A DNA stretch of 50,447 bases from Nitrospirae bacterium GWC2_57_13 (GCA_001805055.1 MHDZ01000078.1:1-50447); one strand, 5' to 3'; shown: positions 40,384 through 50,362, counted from the first letter of the stretch. Numbers and translations: made by a program. Notes: generated from the letters alone by a model not told the origin.

Positions 40384-41144
40384 GCCTGCATCCCCAGCAG
40401 CAGAAAGAGGATCTGCGTCAACAGAAAATCCGTCACAATGATCATGATGATGGAAAGGACCACCGCCGTTGTCGTGGCTTGCCGCAGGCCCCGCGCCCCT
40501 CCCCTCGCCGCGAGCCCCATGTAGCAGCTGATCGTCGCGATAAGGAAGCCGAAAAGAAAGGGCTTGGCAAGTCCCGAAACGATGTTGTTGAAATTCATGA
40601 TCTCGGCGATCTGGCCCCAGTAGAAGGACCCGCTCTGGTGGCTCACGAAGGCCGCGATGTAGTAGCCGCCGAAGAGCGCCGCGCCGTCGCCGATGACGGT
40701 GAGCACGGGCAGCATGAGCGTGGCGCTCAGGACCCGGGGCGTCACGAGCTTCTTGACCACGTCCATGCCGAAGACCCGCAGCATGTCCACCTGGTGGCCG
40801 AGCACCATGGAACCCAGCTCCGAGGCCATGCCGGAGCCCACCCGGCCCGCAAAGGTGAGCGCTATCGCCACCGGGCCGATCTCCCGGATGATGGCAATGC
40901 CAACGATCTTGCCCGTGTACATCTTGAGCCCCAATGCGGCAAGTTCTGTGGATATCTGGAGCGAAAGCGCCATGCCGATGAAGAGGGACACGAGAATGAC
41001 GATGAGGACCGAACCGGACCCTGCGTAATCCATCTGCTCCACGGTCTCGCGGACGCGGAAGGGCCGGTGGAATATCCCGAGAAGGGATCTCGCCGAGAGC
41101 GCATAGAAATCCTGCGCCTGCGCCAGCAGTGTTCGAAGGTTCAT
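40380..41144 (-). CDS. MlaE-like permease of the MCE lipid transporter
   Basis: A 254-residue inner-membrane permease with about five membrane segments and the family blocks ISTELAALGLKMYTGKIVGIAIIREIGPVAIALTFAGRVGSGMASELGSM (abridged in sense, ~65-115). The longer frame to 41231 needs a TTG start and an unusual 29-residue tail; family length favours the ATG at 41144. There is no strong ribosome site, so this start is moderately certain. It opens the mlaEFD set, the minimal core of the pathway; the mlaC- and mlaA-type partners are not in the window. Confidence 0.88.
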   Translation of the reverse strand: MNLRTLLAQAQDFYALSARSLLGIFHRPFRVRETVEQMDYAGSGSVLIVILVSLFIGMALSLQISTELAALGLKMYTGKIVGIAIIREIGPVAIALTFAGRVGSGMASELGSMVLGHQVDMLRVFGMDVVKKLVTPRVLSATLMLPVLTVIGDGAALFGGYYIAAFVSHQSGSFYWGQIAEIMNFNNIVSGLAKPFLFGFLIATISCYMGLAARGGARGLRQATTTAVVLSIIMIIVTDFLLTQILFLLLGMQA

Positions 41145-41257
41145 CAGCAATAATGTACGCTCAGGTTCTTCTTTCGGGGAAAACAGCGGAACAATTTCAA
41201 CAATCTTAGCATGTTCTCTTTCGTTGTGCAATGCCCGGTTCCCGGACGCTTACCCCT

Positions 41258-41286
41258 TTGACGGGAGGGCCGGTTCAGGCTACAAT
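41258..41286 (+). promoter_or_regulatory. Sigma-70 promoter of the FGGY kinase gene
   Basis: TTGACG (41258-41263), 17-bp spacer, TACAAT (41281-41286), 37 bp ahead of the ATG. Confidence 0.75.
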
Positions 41287-41323
41287 GGATCATCGATGAG
41301 ATATCAGGAGGGAGGAACCAATC

Positions 41324-42769
41324 ATGACTGCCGGATGCTTTATCGGGATCGATCAGGGAAGCAGTTCCACGAAGGTCCTTGCCTTGGGCGTGGATGGCCA
41401 GGTCCTGTACCAGACGCGGAAAGAACTGCCCCCTCCAGTCCGCGAGGACCTCAGAGTGGAACAGGACCCGCGCGAGATCCTCGCGTCCGTCGAAGAGGCG
41501 CTGAGTGATACCCTGCAGACCCTTGCAGGAAAACCGGTCCTGGGGATCGGGCTTTCCTGCCAGCGCTCCTCATGCCTCCTCTGGAATGAGGCGACGGGGG
41601 AACCGCTCTCTCCGGTCCTGAGCTGGCGCGACACCCGCGGTATAGAGTTCCTCGAACAACTCGCTGCCAGGAAAGACCTGATATTCAAGGCCACCGGTCT
41701 GCCCCTCACTCCTTATTACTCCGCCACCAAATTCCGATGGCTCCGAAAGAACCTTCCTGCAGCATCTGCGTCCGGGGCCGTCTTCGGCACACTCAGCAGT
41801 TTTCTGACGCAGCGGCTGACAGGGGCCGGGAAGGCCCTCATTGACCACACCAGCGCAGCGCGCACGCAGCTTGTGAACATCCGTTCCCTTTCCTGGGACC
41901 CCGAGCTTCTGTCGCTCTTCGAACTTGACGGCATCCGCCTCCCGGAGATCGTGCCCACGGTCTTCAAATTCGGTACGGTTCCGGCGGCCGGCGCGCCGCT
42001 GCTTGCCTGCATCGGCGACCAACAGGCAGCCATGGTCGGGCTTGGTGTTCTGGAGAAGGGGGATGGCGGTATCAACTACGGCACCGGCGGATTCCTGATG
42101 GTGAACACCGGTGCCGACCTCGTGCCTGCGCCGGGACTCATGGCATCGGTGCACTATTCGACGGAACAGACACGGACCTTCCTGATCGAGGGCAGCGTGA
42201 ATGCCGTGGGTGATGCGCTGGAGTGGCTGCGAGGCCGTTTCGGCCTTTTCAAGGAATATCCTGAGGTGGATGACCTGTGCTGGAAAGCTGTAGACGATGT
42301 GGTGGCCTTTGTGGCCCTGAACGGCACCGGCGCGCCCCATTGGGAGCCGGACATCTCGAGCGCCTTGCACGGCCTGACCGCCGAAAGCAGGCCCGCGGAC
42401 ATCGTACGGGCCACGGTGGAAGGCATCGCCTTCTTCATGAAGGATATCGGCGAGGCGATCCGATCGGCCGGCATAGAGCCCCGGTCCTTTGTTGCCGCCG
42501 GCGGCCTGTCGGCAGTCACATATCTGGTGCAGCTCCAGGCGGACCTCCTGAAAAGCAAAATCCGCACAAGCGCCGTGCAGGATGCATCGGCCTTCGGCGC
42601 CGCGCTGCTTGCCGGCTTGCAGCAGGGAGCGTGGACAATGGCGGATATCAGGAAGATGACGGCCCTGGGCGAAGATGTCGTGGGAGAGGACAATCCCGGT
42701 GCAACCCGGCGGTACCGGCGCTGGAAGGAACTCCACGGGATGACGGCCGGGCTGGATCGCGTGAAATGA
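41324..42769 (+). CDS. FGGY-family carbohydrate kinase
   Basis: A 481-residue sugar kinase of the xylulokinase/glycerol kinase family, ATP-dependent and cytoplasmic. The phosphate-1 loop GIDQGSSSTKVLAL (~8-21), DHTSAARTQL (~180), GDQQAAMVGLG (~227), the GTGGFLMVN phosphate-2 loop (~243), and FVAAGGLSAVTYLVQLQADL (~395) are present. GGAGG precedes the ATG. No sugar transporter or isomerase is near, so the substrate cannot be named; glycerol and xylulose are both compatible. Confidence 0.9.
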   Translation: MTAGCFIGIDQGSSSTKVLALGVDGQVLYQTRKELPPPVREDLRVEQDPREILASVEEALSDTLQTLAGKPVLGIGLSCQRSSCLLWNEATGEPLSPVLSWRDTRGIEFLEQLAARKDLIFKATGLPLTPYYSATKFRWLRKNLPAASASGAVFGTLSSFLTQRLTGAGKALIDHTSAARTQLVNIRSLSWDPELLSLFELDGIRLPEIVPTVFKFGTVPAAGAPLLACIGDQQAAMVGLGVLEKGDGGINYGTGGFLMVNTGADLVPAPGLMASVHYSTEQTRTFLIEGSVNAVGDALEWLRGRFGLFKEYPEVDDLCWKAVDDVVAFVALNGTGAPHWEPDISSALHGLTAESRPADIVRATVEGIAFFMKDIGEAIRSAGIEPRSFVAAGGLSAVTYLVQLQADLLKSKIRTSAVQDASAFGAALLAGLQQGAWTMADIRKMTALGEDVVGEDNPGATRRYRRWKELHGMTAGLDRVK

Positions 42770-42813
42770 CGGGGTCTGTTCCGCTCACCCGCATGTCTTC
42801 CGGAAGATCGTGT

Positions 42814-43506
42814 TTATGTTGTGCCGGTATGGGCCCCTTTCCGTTTCCGGTAGTGATCAACGATCTTCTTCAGGGCCAGCGGAAAGAGGCCCAGGAGAGC
42901 GAAGGAAAGGATCAGCCGCAGCGACAGGATCCCCGCGAGCGACTCGATGCGCGCCAGCTCCTTGCCGGCATTCACGAAGACGACCGTTCCGGGCAGCATG
43001 CCCGCCTGGGAGACCCAGTAAAAGGTGCGCAGCGGCATCCTGGTCACCCCCATGACGAGGTTGATCAGCCAGAAGGGAAAGACCGGCACCAGCCTGAGCG
43101 TGAACAGATAGAAGGGGCCCTCGCGCTCGACCCCCTCATTGATGCGCCGGATCTTCTCTCCAAACCGGGCCTGGACCCAGTCCCGCAGGACAAAGCGGGA
43201 TACGAAACATGCCAGGGTGGCGCCGATGGTGCTCGCAAAGGAAATGACCACCGTGCCGGTCAGGAGGCCGAAGAGAGCGCCGCCGGTAAGGGTCATGATC
43301 GCGGCGCCGGGCAATGACAGGGCCGTGACGAGGATATACAAAAATAGATAGCTGCCGATGACCGTCACCGGGCGCTGCGCATAGAGCGCCGCAAACCGGG
43401 CCTGCGATTCCTTGATGAAAGCAAGGGTAAGGTATTGGTCGAGCCCGAAGGCCTTGAAGGCAATGACCAGTGCAATGATGACGGCGACGATGACGATCTT
43501 TTTCAC
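42814..43506 (-). CDS. TVP38/TMEM64 (VTT-domain) membrane protein
   Basis: A 230-residue inner-membrane protein of the SNARE-associated/VTT (DedA-related) family, thought to move or scramble lipids. It has about five membrane segments; the family region is SLPGAAIMTLTGGALFGLLTGTVVISFASTIGATLACFVSRFVLRDWV (abridged in sense) followed by FTLRLVPVFPFWLINLVMGVT. I chose a GTG start at 43506, because AGAGAGG lies just upstream and the family begins at VKKIVIV; the longer frame to 43689 adds an uncharacteristic tail. It lies opposite the kinase 3' end. Confidence 0.86.
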   Translation of the reverse strand: MKKIVIVAVIIALVIAFKAFGLDQYLTLAFIKESQARFAALYAQRPVTVIGSYLFLYILVTALSLPGAAIMTLTGGALFGLLTGTVVISFASTIGATLACFVSRFVLRDWVQARFGEKIRRINEGVEREGPFYLFTLRLVPVFPFWLINLVMGVTRMPLRTFYWVSQAGMLPGTVVFVNAGKELARIESLAGILSLRLILSFALLGLFPLALKKIVDHYRKRKGAHTGTT

Positions 43507-43587
43507 GGTGCCTCTCTTTATCTGATTTTTGGCTGCTTCAAGGAAGGAAATCGCAAGGCGCTCTATTGCCGGGGAAGCCCATAACAG

Positions 43588-43619
43588 GCAGGGCCGGCGG
43601 ACGCTGCCGACGGCCCTGC
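43588..43619 (-). terminator. Hairpin downstream of the DUF2892 gene
   Basis: GCAGGGCCG (43588-43596) pairs with CGGCCCTGC (43611-43619), just past the stop of the small membrane protein. The T-tract is weak. Confidence 0.55.
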
Positions 43620-43628
43620 GGAGCAACA

Positions 43629-43844
43629 CTATTTCCCGCCTGTTTCTTTCTTCCTGGTCGAAAAACCGAAAGGATAGTAGGCCGGACAAAAACCAACCGC
43701 ACTCGTCAAAAGAAATACGATCGCAAATATCCCGAGCACGATCGCCACTGTACCGCTGAGCGTGCCGGTGAGCAGCAAAATGCCGATCACCACGGCCGCG
43801 CCGGTGCGTACCGCCCTGTCAACAGTTCCCATGTTCATCTTCAT
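43629..43844 (-). CDS. Small DUF2892 / YgaP-like membrane protein
   Basis: A 71-residue inner-membrane protein with two hydrophobic helices (~12-31 and ~33-50), of the DUF2892 type found fused to or beside rhodaneses in other genomes. It ends GFCPAYYPFGFSTRKKETGGK; the GFCP-YxPFG motif is the family mark. GGGGGTGAG precedes the ATG. Function unknown. It stands alone, with a hairpin after it. The 263-bp spacer beyond it (43845-44107) has no visible gene. Confidence 0.88.
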   Translation of the reverse strand: MKMNMGTVDRAVRTGAAVVIGILLLTGTLSGTVAIVLGIFAIVFLLTSAVGFCPAYYPFGFSTRKKETGGK

Positions 43845-44107
43845 AATTTCTCACCCCCTTTCAGCGACGAATTTCTGTAACCTCACTAATAACCCTGCGG
43901 GTAAACTCTTTCGCACCGATTAACGTGCCTCATGTTCTGGGCTATCATCCTGTCCTGTGGCCCCTGCTTTACGCAGTGCTGACAGTCACCCGTCGATGCA
44001 GTGGCGCGTTAAAAGACCGAGAGAAGCTCGCTGATCTGTGGTGATGCTCGGGAGGGAATGGTGCGACGTCTTGATACAGTATAACATACGTCCTCGGCAC
44101 CTGCGCC

Positions 44108-45202
44108 TCAGGTCATGTTCTTTTTTATGATCGCAGCCATCTGCGGCGCGGCACGCTCCATGTCTTCGAGCAGCAGGAGCTGCACCCGCGCGCGGTGAAG
44201 GTTCTGGGCAGGAGAAGTGGTCTTGAAGTAGGTATCACCGCGAAGATAGTCGGCCAGGAACCGGAGGCCCAGCTCATAGGTGATCACCTTCGGGGAGAGA
44301 GCCAGAAGCTCGGTCTCGTCGGGCGTCAGAAAAATAGCCGCCTCTCCGAGATATCCTTCGGCAAGGGCCGCAAAGAGGTCAGGATCGATGCGGATATCAC
44401 CGAAATGTTTTGCGTCCTCGCCTGCGGGGTTGCAGGCTGAGCGCACGCAATCTCCGAAATCAAAATGAACGATCCCGGGCTTGACCGTATCCAGATCGAT
44501 CATGCAGACCGCCTTGCCCGTCAGGTCGCTGATCAATACATTGTTCGCCTTGGGATCATTATGCACGACACGAAGCGGTATCCTGCCGCTGTCCAGGCGG
44601 TCCATAAGCAGCGACGCCGTCCGCCGCCGCCGGTTCACGAACTCTACCTCCGGCCGGACCTCGGCGGCGCGGCTCCTGATGTCTTTTTTGAGCGCCTCAT
44701 CGAATTCCCGGAGATAGTATGGTGTGTTGTGGAAGCTGGGGAGTGTGTCGTGGAGCAGGCGCGGCTGCAGGTCCGAGACCAGGGCCTGGAACCGTCCAAG
44801 GCCGCGGCCGATCTCGCGGGCCAGGTCCGGAGACGAGACGATGTCGTAGACGGAACAGGACTCGATGAAGTGGGTGGCACGCCAGGCCCCTCCTGATGCG
44901 TCGAGAACATAAGGGTGCCCGGTCACTGCGGGGATGAGCGACAGGACCTGCTGCTGGGGATCGACGACGCCTGCCGCAGCCAGCCGGCGCACCATATGGT
45001 CCGTCACGGTGCGGATGTTCTCCATCACCTGCACCGGCAGGGCAAAGACGCCGGGATTGAGGCGCTGCAGGATGTACCGACGCGCTGTCTCGCCCTCGAA
45101 ATATTCGCACAGCCAGGTGTCATTGATCAGGCCTGTGCCCCACTTCTCGGCCTTGACAAATGCTCCGGAGATCTCGAACTGAGATAGGATGGATTCGATC
45201 AT
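44108..45202 (-). CDS. NahK-like N-acetylhexosamine 1-kinase (APH-fold phosphotransferase)
   Basis: A 364-residue kinase of the aminoglycoside-phosphotransferase fold. Catalytic loop HNDPKANN (214-221), metal motif FDFGD (247-251). It resembles bifidobacterial N-acetylhexosamine 1-kinase (NahK), as I recall it: GTGLINDTWL, RRYILQRLNPGVF, GGAWRATHFIES, IDLDTVKPGIVHFDFGDCVRS and FLADYLRGDTYFKTTSPAQN. It would phosphorylate GlcNAc or GalNAc at C1, salvaging amino sugars for UDP-sugar synthesis. It lies 59 nt after dnaJ. Other hexosamine or sugar substrates are possible. Confidence 0.85.
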   Translation of the reverse strand: MIESILSQFEISGAFVKAEKWGTGLINDTWLCEYFEGETARRYILQRLNPGVFALPVQVMENIRTVTDHMVRRLAAAGVVDPQQQVLSLIPAVTGHPYVLDASGGAWRATHFIESCSVYDIVSSPDLAREIGRGLGRFQALVSDLQPRLLHDTLPSFHNTPYYLREFDEALKKDIRSRAAEVRPEVEFVNRRRRTASLLMDRLDSGRIPLRVVHNDPKANNVLISDLTGKAVCMIDLDTVKPGIVHFDFGDCVRSACNPAGEDAKHFGDIRIDPDLFAALAEGYLGEAAIFLTPDETELLALSPKVITYELGLRFLADYLRGDTYFKTTSPAQNLHRARVQLLLLEDMERAAPQMAAIIKKNMT

Positions 45203-45261
45203 GGCGTCAGCACCGATCCCGCTCAGAGCGGGACTTGCGGTACGGCATTACCGTCGGACGA

Positions 45262-46368
45262 TCATTTTTTAGTCTGCTCAGTGAATACTTCCCTCACCTT
45301 GTCCCAGAACCCCGTGGTAAGGGGTGAGCAGCCGTCCGTGCTCAGGCAATCGAATTCCTTGAGCAGTTCTTTCTGCTTTGAAGAGAGCTTCGCAGGCACT
45401 TCGACGGCAACCCGGCAGAGCTGGTCGCCGTGGCCTGAGCCGCGCAGATGGGGGAAGCCCTTTCCGCGCAGGCGGAACACATGGCCCGGCTGCGTCCCCG
45501 CCGGAACCTTGAGCTTCGCAGGGCCTGAGAGCGTCGGGACCTCGATCTCCGTGCCGAGGGCCGCCTGGACGAAAGTGATCGGCACATCGCAGAGGATATC
45601 CTGTCCTTCACGCTCAAAGATCGGATGGGCTTCTACGTTCAAGACCACATACAGGTCGCCGGGGGGGCCGCCCTGCGTTCCCAGTTCTCCCTCGCCGGAA
45701 AGACGGATCGCGGTCCCCGTTTCCACGCCGCCGGGGATCTTGACCGACAGCGTCCGTTCCCGCTCCACCCGTTTTCTGCCCGTGCAGGCCGGGCAGGGAT
45801 CGGTGATCACCCGGCCTTCACCGCCGCACTTGCTGCAGGTACGTGAAATACTGAAGAAGCCCTGCTGGATGCGCACCTGGCCCGTGCCATGGCAGGCTGC
45901 GCAGGCCAAGATCCCGTCGCGCGAGCGCGCGCCAAGACCGTCGCATTCAGAGCAGCGTTCCCAGCGGGGCACGCGAATCTTCTTCGTCGTGCCGAATGCT
46001 GCGTCCTCGAAACTGATCGAAAGGTTATATCGGAGATCATCGCCTGCTGTGGCACGCGACCTGCCGGCGCCGCCGCCGAAAAACTGCTCGAAGATGTCTC
46101 CGAAGACGTCGCCCATTCCGAAACCGCCGAACCCGGCCTGACCCTGAGCGCCCGGCGCTGTGCCGTACTGGTCGTAATAGGCCCGCTTCTGAGGATCGGA
46201 CAGTACCTCGTAGGCCTCGCTGATCTCCTTGAACTTCTCTTCCGCGGCCTTGTTGCCCTGGTTCTTGTCCGGATGGTGCTCGTGGGCCAGCCGCCGGTAT
46301 GCCCGCTTCAGTTCAGCGTCCGTTGCGTTGCGGTGTACGCCGAGCAGTCCGTAATAATCTTTCGCCAT
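45262..46368 (-). CDS. dnaJ: Chaperone DnaJ
   Basis: A 368-residue Hsp40 that delivers substrates to DnaK and triggers its ATPase. The J domain has HPD (~33-35), then a Gly-rich region (~70-115), and the zinc-binding Cys-rich domain with four C-x2-C-x-G units ([15 protein letters not shown] within [16 protein letters not shown], and a shorter CPACTGRK). The C-terminal substrate domains follow ([34 protein letters not shown]). It is separated from dnaK by a strong terminator-like hairpin. Confidence 0.97.
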   Translation of the reverse strand: MAKDYYGLLGVHRNATDAELKRAYRRLAHEHHPDKNQGNKAAEEKFKEISEAYEVLSDPQKRAYYDQYGTAPGAQGQAGFGGFGMGDVFGDIFEQFFGGGAGRSRATAGDDLRYNLSISFEDAAFGTTKKIRVPRWERCSECDGLGARSRDGILACAACHGTGQVRIQQGFFSISRTCSKCGGEGRVITDPCPACTGRKRVERERTLSVKIPGGVETGTAIRLSGEGELGTQGGPPGDLYVVLNVEAHPIFEREGQDILCDVPITFVQAALGTEIEVPTLSGPAKLKVPAGTQPGHVFRLRGKGFPHLRGSGHGDQLCRVAVEVPAKLSSKQKELLKEFDCLSTDGCSPLTTGFWDKVREVFTEQTKK

Positions 46369-46404
46369 AATAATAACTCACGCCCCGGGGCGGATGATCT
46401 CCTT

Positions 46405-46445
46405 CGATAAAAAAGAGGATAGCGAACGCTCTGTCCGCTATCCTC
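46405..46445 (-). terminator. Terminator between dnaK and dnaJ
   Basis: GAGGATAGCG (46415-46424) pairs with CGCTATCCTC (46436-46445), followed on the minus strand by TTTTTTATCG. A 10-bp stem and six Ts make a strong intrinsic terminator 20 nt past the dnaK stop. Confidence 0.85.
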
Positions 46446-46465
46446 TCTGATAGTGATCCTCGTGG

Positions 46466-48400
46466 CTACTTCTTGTCCTTGTCCACTTCCTCGAACTCGG
46501 CGTCGACCACCTTCTCCTCGGGTTTCCCTCCGTCGCTGCCTGCGGCGCCGCCCGCACCAGACCCCGCGCCCGGTCCGCCGCCGCCCTGCTCCTTGCCCAT
46601 CTTGGAGTAGACCTCTTCGGCCAGCTTATGGGAGGCCTTCGACAGGTCGGCCGTGGCCTTCTTCATCGCCTCCACGTCTGTACCGTCCTTCACGCTCTTC
46701 GCCTGCTCAAGGGCCTTTTGGATATCGCCGCGCTCCGCCTCGGCCAGCTTCGATCCGTAATCGGCCAGGGACTTCTCCACGGAATAGACCAGCGTGTCCA
46801 GCTCGTTCCTTGCCTCGGCAGCCTCGCGCTTTTTCTTATCTTCTGCGGAATGGGCCTCCGCTTCCTTCACGGCCCGGTCGATCTCATCCTTGCCCAGGCC
46901 GCTCGTGGCTGTGATCCTGATGGACTGCTCCTTGCCCGTGCCGAGGTCCTTGGCCCCCACATGGACGATGCCGTTCGCATCGATGTCGAAGGTCACCTCG
47001 ACCTGCGGTACGCCGCGCGGCGCCGGCGGAATGCCTACGAGCTCGAAGCGGCCCAGGGTCTTGTTGTCTCCGGCCATCTCGCGTTCGCCCTGAAGCACAT
47101 GGATGGACACTGCGGGCTGGTTGTCCGAGGCCGTGGAAAAAACCTGGCTCTTCTTCGTCGGAATGGTGGTATTCCGTTCGATCAGCCGCGTCATCACGCT
47201 GCCGAGGGTCTCGATGCCCAGTGACAACGGGGTCACGTCGAGGAGCAGCACATCCTTCACCGCTCCGGTCAGCACCGCGCCCTGGATGCCCGCGCCGATG
47301 GCAACGACCTCGTCGGGATTCACACCGCGGTGCGGGTCCTTGCGGAAAAATTCCTTCACCGCCTGGACCACCTTGGGCATGCGCGTCATGCCGCCTACGA
47401 GAATGGCCTCGTTGATCTTGTCGACGCTGCTGCCCGCATCGGCCAGGGCCTTGCGGCAGGGTTCGATGCTCCGCCTCACCAGCTCGTCCACGAGCTGCTC
47501 GAACTTGGCCCGCGAGAGCTTATAAAGAAGGTGCTTCGGCCCGCTCGCGTCGGCGGTGATGAAGGGCAGGTTGATCTCCGTCTCCATGACCGTGGACAGC
47601 TCCACCTTTGCCTTCTCGGCCGCCTCCTTCAGGCGCTGCAGGGCCATCTTATCCTTGCGCAGGTCGATCCCCTGGTCCTTCTTGAATTCGTCGGCAAGCC
47701 AGGTGATGACCTTTTCGTCGAAATCGTCGCCGCCCAGAAAGGTGTCACCGTTCGTGGACTTCACCTCGAACACGCCTTCGCCCAGCTCCAGGATGGAAAT
47801 ATCGAAAGTGCCGCCGCCCAGGTCGTAGACGGCTATGGTCTCGTCCTTCTTCTTGTCCAGGCCATAGGCGAGCGACGCTGCTGTCGGCTCATTGATTATC
47901 CGGAGCACGTTCAGGCCCGAGATCGTTCCTGCGTCCTTCGTGGCCTGCCGCTGGCTGTCGTTGAAATAGGCCGGCACGGTTATGACCGCATCGGTCACTT
48001 TTTCGCCAAGATAGTCCTCGGCGGTCTGCCTCATCTTCTGCAGGATTATCGCCGATATCTCCGCCGGGCTGTAGACCTTCCCGCGCACCTCCACGTGGGC
48101 GTCACCGTTCGCCGCCTTCACGATCTTATAGGGAAGGTGCTTCATCGCCTCCTGCACCTCCGGTGCATCGAACTTGCGGCCAATCAGCCGCTTGATCGAG
48201 AAGACGGTGTGGTCGGGGTTCGTTATGGACTGTCGCTTTGCGATCTGGCCCACCAGCCGTTCCCCGCTCTCCGTAATGGCCACCACCGACGGCGTCGTGC
48301 GGCTGCCTTCCGAATTCGGGATCACGACCGGCTCGCCGCCTTCCATGATCGCCACGCAGGAGTTGGTTGTTCCCAGATCGATTCCGATTACTTTTGCCAT
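46466..48400 (-). CDS. dnaK: Chaperone DnaK (Hsp70)
   Basis: A 644-residue Hsp70. The ATPase domain (1-~385) carries [32 protein letters not shown] and [15 protein letters not shown]; the substrate domain and lid follow, ending in a Gly-rich tail and [20 protein letters not shown] precedes the ATG. It is the third gene of the hrcA operon, 76 nt after grpE. Confidence 0.98.
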   Translation of the reverse strand: MAKVIGIDLGTTNSCVAIMEGGEPVVIPNSEGSRTTPSVVAITESGERLVGQIAKRQSITNPDHTVFSIKRLIGRKFDAPEVQEAMKHLPYKIVKAANGDAHVEVRGKVYSPAEISAIILQKMRQTAEDYLGEKVTDAVITVPAYFNDSQRQATKDAGTISGLNVLRIINEPTAASLAYGLDKKKDETIAVYDLGGGTFDISILELGEGVFEVKSTNGDTFLGGDDFDEKVITWLADEFKKDQGIDLRKDKMALQRLKEAAEKAKVELSTVMETEINLPFITADASGPKHLLYKLSRAKFEQLVDELVRRSIEPCRKALADAGSSVDKINEAILVGGMTRMPKVVQAVKEFFRKDPHRGVNPDEVVAIGAGIQGAVLTGAVKDVLLLDVTPLSLGIETLGSVMTRLIERNTTIPTKKSQVFSTASDNQPAVSIHVLQGEREMAGDNKTLGRFELVGIPPAPRGVPQVEVTFDIDANGIVHVGAKDLGTGKEQSIRITATSGLGKDEIDRAVKEAEAHSAEDKKKREAAEARNELDTLVYSVEKSLADYGSKLAEAERGDIQKALEQAKSVKDGTDVEAMKKATADLSKASHKLAEEVYSKMGKEQGGGGPGAGSGAGGAAGSDGGKPEEKVVDAEFEEVDKDKK

Positions 48401-48476
48401 GGCTGCCTCCTTAGCATACTACGCATGATGATGATTCGCTCTGAAATGTGATGCGATAATAACGTGGTTACGCCTG

Positions 48477-49073
48477 CTACTCGTTGTTTTCAGCTCCGTC
48501 CGCTGAGGCTGCCGGCCGCTTTGCCACCGCCACCTTCGCGTGCCGGAGCACCTTGTCGTGGTACAGATATCCTTCCTGCATTACCTGCGCCACGGTGTTT
48601 TCGGGCAAGTCAGTTGTTTCGACCTGCATGACCGCATTATGCTGCGCCGGATCGAAAGGCTGCCCGTGCGACGCAAAGAGCTTGACACCGGCCTTCTCCA
48701 GTACATCGCGAAACTGTCGATGCACGAGCTCCACGCCTTCCCGCAGCCCCTGAGCGTTCTGCGGCGAGTCGTCGGCGTGCTTGAGAGCCAGACCCAGATG
48801 GTCCACCACGCTCAGCAGTTCGGAAGCCAGCTGCTCGTTGGCGTACTTGCGAAAATCGGCCGTATCGCGCTGCATGCGCTTGCGGTAATTCTCGAAATCG
48901 GCATAGGTGCGCAGATACCTGTCCTGCGCCTCGGCAGCCTCTTGCTGCTTTTGCTCCAACGCCTGCGTCAGCTTTTCGAGCTCCTCGACAGAGACCGTTT
49001 CCTGCCCCGAAGATGGCGGCGCCCATTCCACGGCCTCGTCCTCGTGATCCTGAAATTCTTCGTTCATGGTCAT
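48477..49073 (-). CDS. grpE: Nucleotide exchange factor GrpE
   Basis: A 198-residue co-chaperone that releases ADP from DnaK. It has an N-terminal coiled coil (~25-75), FENYRKRMQRDTADFRKYA (~56-74), VVDHLGLALKHADD and the C-terminal beta part with AVMQVETTDLPENTVAQVMQ followed by EGYLYHDKVLRHAKVAV. Its ATG overlaps the hrcA stop by 4 nt. Confidence 0.97.
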   Translation of the reverse strand: MTMNEEFQDHEDEAVEWAPPSSGQETVSVEELEKLTQALEQKQQEAAEAQDRYLRTYADFENYRKRMQRDTADFRKYANEQLASELLSVVDHLGLALKHADDSPQNAQGLREGVELVHRQFRDVLEKAGVKLFASHGQPFDPAQHNAVMQVETTDLPENTVAQVMQEGYLYHDKVLRHAKVAVAKRPAASADGAENNE

Positions 49074-50119
49074 TTTCCCTCGATGCCCCGGTGCAGCCGC
49101 TCGTCGAGAATTCGGGACAGCAGGCGGGACGTATAATCCACCACCTGGATCGCCTGCCGGTACTGCATTCGCGTGGGGCCGATCACGCCCAGCGTTCCGA
49201 CCACATTGCCGGCCACCCGGTACTTGCCGACCACCAGGCTGCAGCCCTGCATCTCAAAATAGGGGTTTTCGCTCCCGATGAAGACCTTGATGCCCTCTGC
49301 AGCGATGCTCATGTCGAGCAGCTTAAGCAGCTTGTACTTATCCTCAAAGGCCCGGAGCAGCGCCTTCATTTTTTCCACATTGGCGAACTCGGGATGGTCG
49401 AGCACCTGTGCCGCGCCGCCGACAAATACCTTTTCAGCATCCCGGCCGTGCACGTCGTGGCTTGCCTGATAGGTCTCATCCATGAGCCGCGTGAAGACCT
49501 GTTTTTCCTCACCCAGCTTCTCCTGGAGGCGCTTCCGGATCTCGAATAGTGAGCGCGATTCCAGTTCCTCGTCAAGAAAACGACTGAAGGTGTTGAGCGC
49601 CTGCTGGTCTATACTTTCATCGAGATCGATCAGTTTGTTCTGAACCAGCCCGCTCGCGGTAACGAAGATGATCAATACCTGCCTGCCGCGCAGCCTGACG
49701 AATTCGATGTGCCGGTAGGATCCCTCCGGCTCCGCCGGAGCCACCACTACGCCGGCATTCCGGGAAAGGGCTGCCAGGAACTGGCTCGTCTCCTCCATCA
49801 GGGCATGCAGATCGCCTCCGCCAAGCCTGGGCGCGGCGCTGAACCGGTCCTCAATATCATCCGTTTCGTCTTCGACGCAGACCAGGGTGTCAATATAGTA
49901 ACGGTAGCCCTTGTCCGTGGGAACCCTGCCGGCAGACGTATGCGGATGGGTCAGAAACCCCATCTCCTCAAGTTCTGCCATGATGTTCCTGAGCGTAGCG
50001 GAACTGAGACCGAAATCGTACCGTTGGCACAGCACGTTCGACGCGACCGGATTGCCTGACAGTATATAGCTGTCGACCACTGCCTGGAGTATCTTTTCGT
50101 TTCTTTCACCCAGTGCCAT
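49070..50119 (-). CDS. hrcA: Heat-inducible transcription repressor HrcA
   Basis: A 349-residue repressor that binds CIRCE and shuts off the dnaK genes when GroEL/ES is free. The N-terminal winged helix is marked by LSSATLRNIMAELEEMGFLTHPHTSAGRVPTDKGYR (abridged in sense, ~35-71). The GAF-like central domain and GVIGPTRMQYRQAIQVVDY near the C-terminus are typical. Its own CIRCE lies upstream at 50274-50300, so the operon is self-regulated. GGGAAG precedes the ATG. Confidence 0.97.
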   Translation of the reverse strand: MALGERNEKILQAVVDSYILSGNPVASNVLCQRYDFGLSSATLRNIMAELEEMGFLTHPHTSAGRVPTDKGYRYYIDTLVCVEDETDDIEDRFSAAPRLGGGDLHALMEETSQFLAALSRNAGVVVAPAEPEGSYRHIEFVRLRGRQVLIIFVTASGLVQNKLIDLDESIDQQALNTFSRFLDEELESRSLFEIRKRLQEKLGEEKQVFTRLMDETYQASHDVHGRDAEKVFVGGAAQVLDHPEFANVEKMKALLRAFEDKYKLLKLLDMSIAAEGIKVFIGSENPYFEMQGCSLVVGKYRVAGNVVGTLGVIGPTRMQYRQAIQVVDYTSRLLSRILDERLHRGIEGK

Positions 50120-50273
50120 TGTACACTTCCCAGGAGAAGCCCCTCCGGCAGCAGCCCGAGGTCCCCTTCATAACACGCGACACCCGGCAGTGCCGATTAA
50201 ACGGGACAGCTGCGGGGTAGGAACATACTTCCTCGTTTGCTCTCGTAATTGAATGAGGACCCCTTTCCCCCGC

Positions 50274-50300
50274 TTAGCACTCTGGCCAGTAGAGTGCTAA
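50274..50300 (-). promoter_or_regulatory. CIRCE operator
   Basis: TTAGCACTC (50274-50282), nine bases, GAGTGCTAA (50292-50300): a perfect match to the HrcA operator consensus. It lies just downstream of the -10 box, so bound HrcA would block initiation. Confidence 0.97.
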
Positions 50301-50329
50301 ATTTAACACATCGCTCGGAGAGGTGTCAA
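50301..50329 (-). promoter_or_regulatory. Sigma-70 promoter of the hrcA-grpE-dnaK operon
   Basis: Minus strand: TTGACA (50324-50329), 17-bp spacer, TTAAAT (50301-50306). The CIRCE operator abuts the -10 box. Confidence 0.8.
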
Positions 50330-50362
50330 GCACTTATTTGGTCCAGCCAAGGGGACCAGCAG

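Noticed and set aside
41145-41231. TTG-started extension of mlaE
   Set aside because: The extra 29 residues do not fit the family start and the extension begins at a rare codon without a ribosome site.
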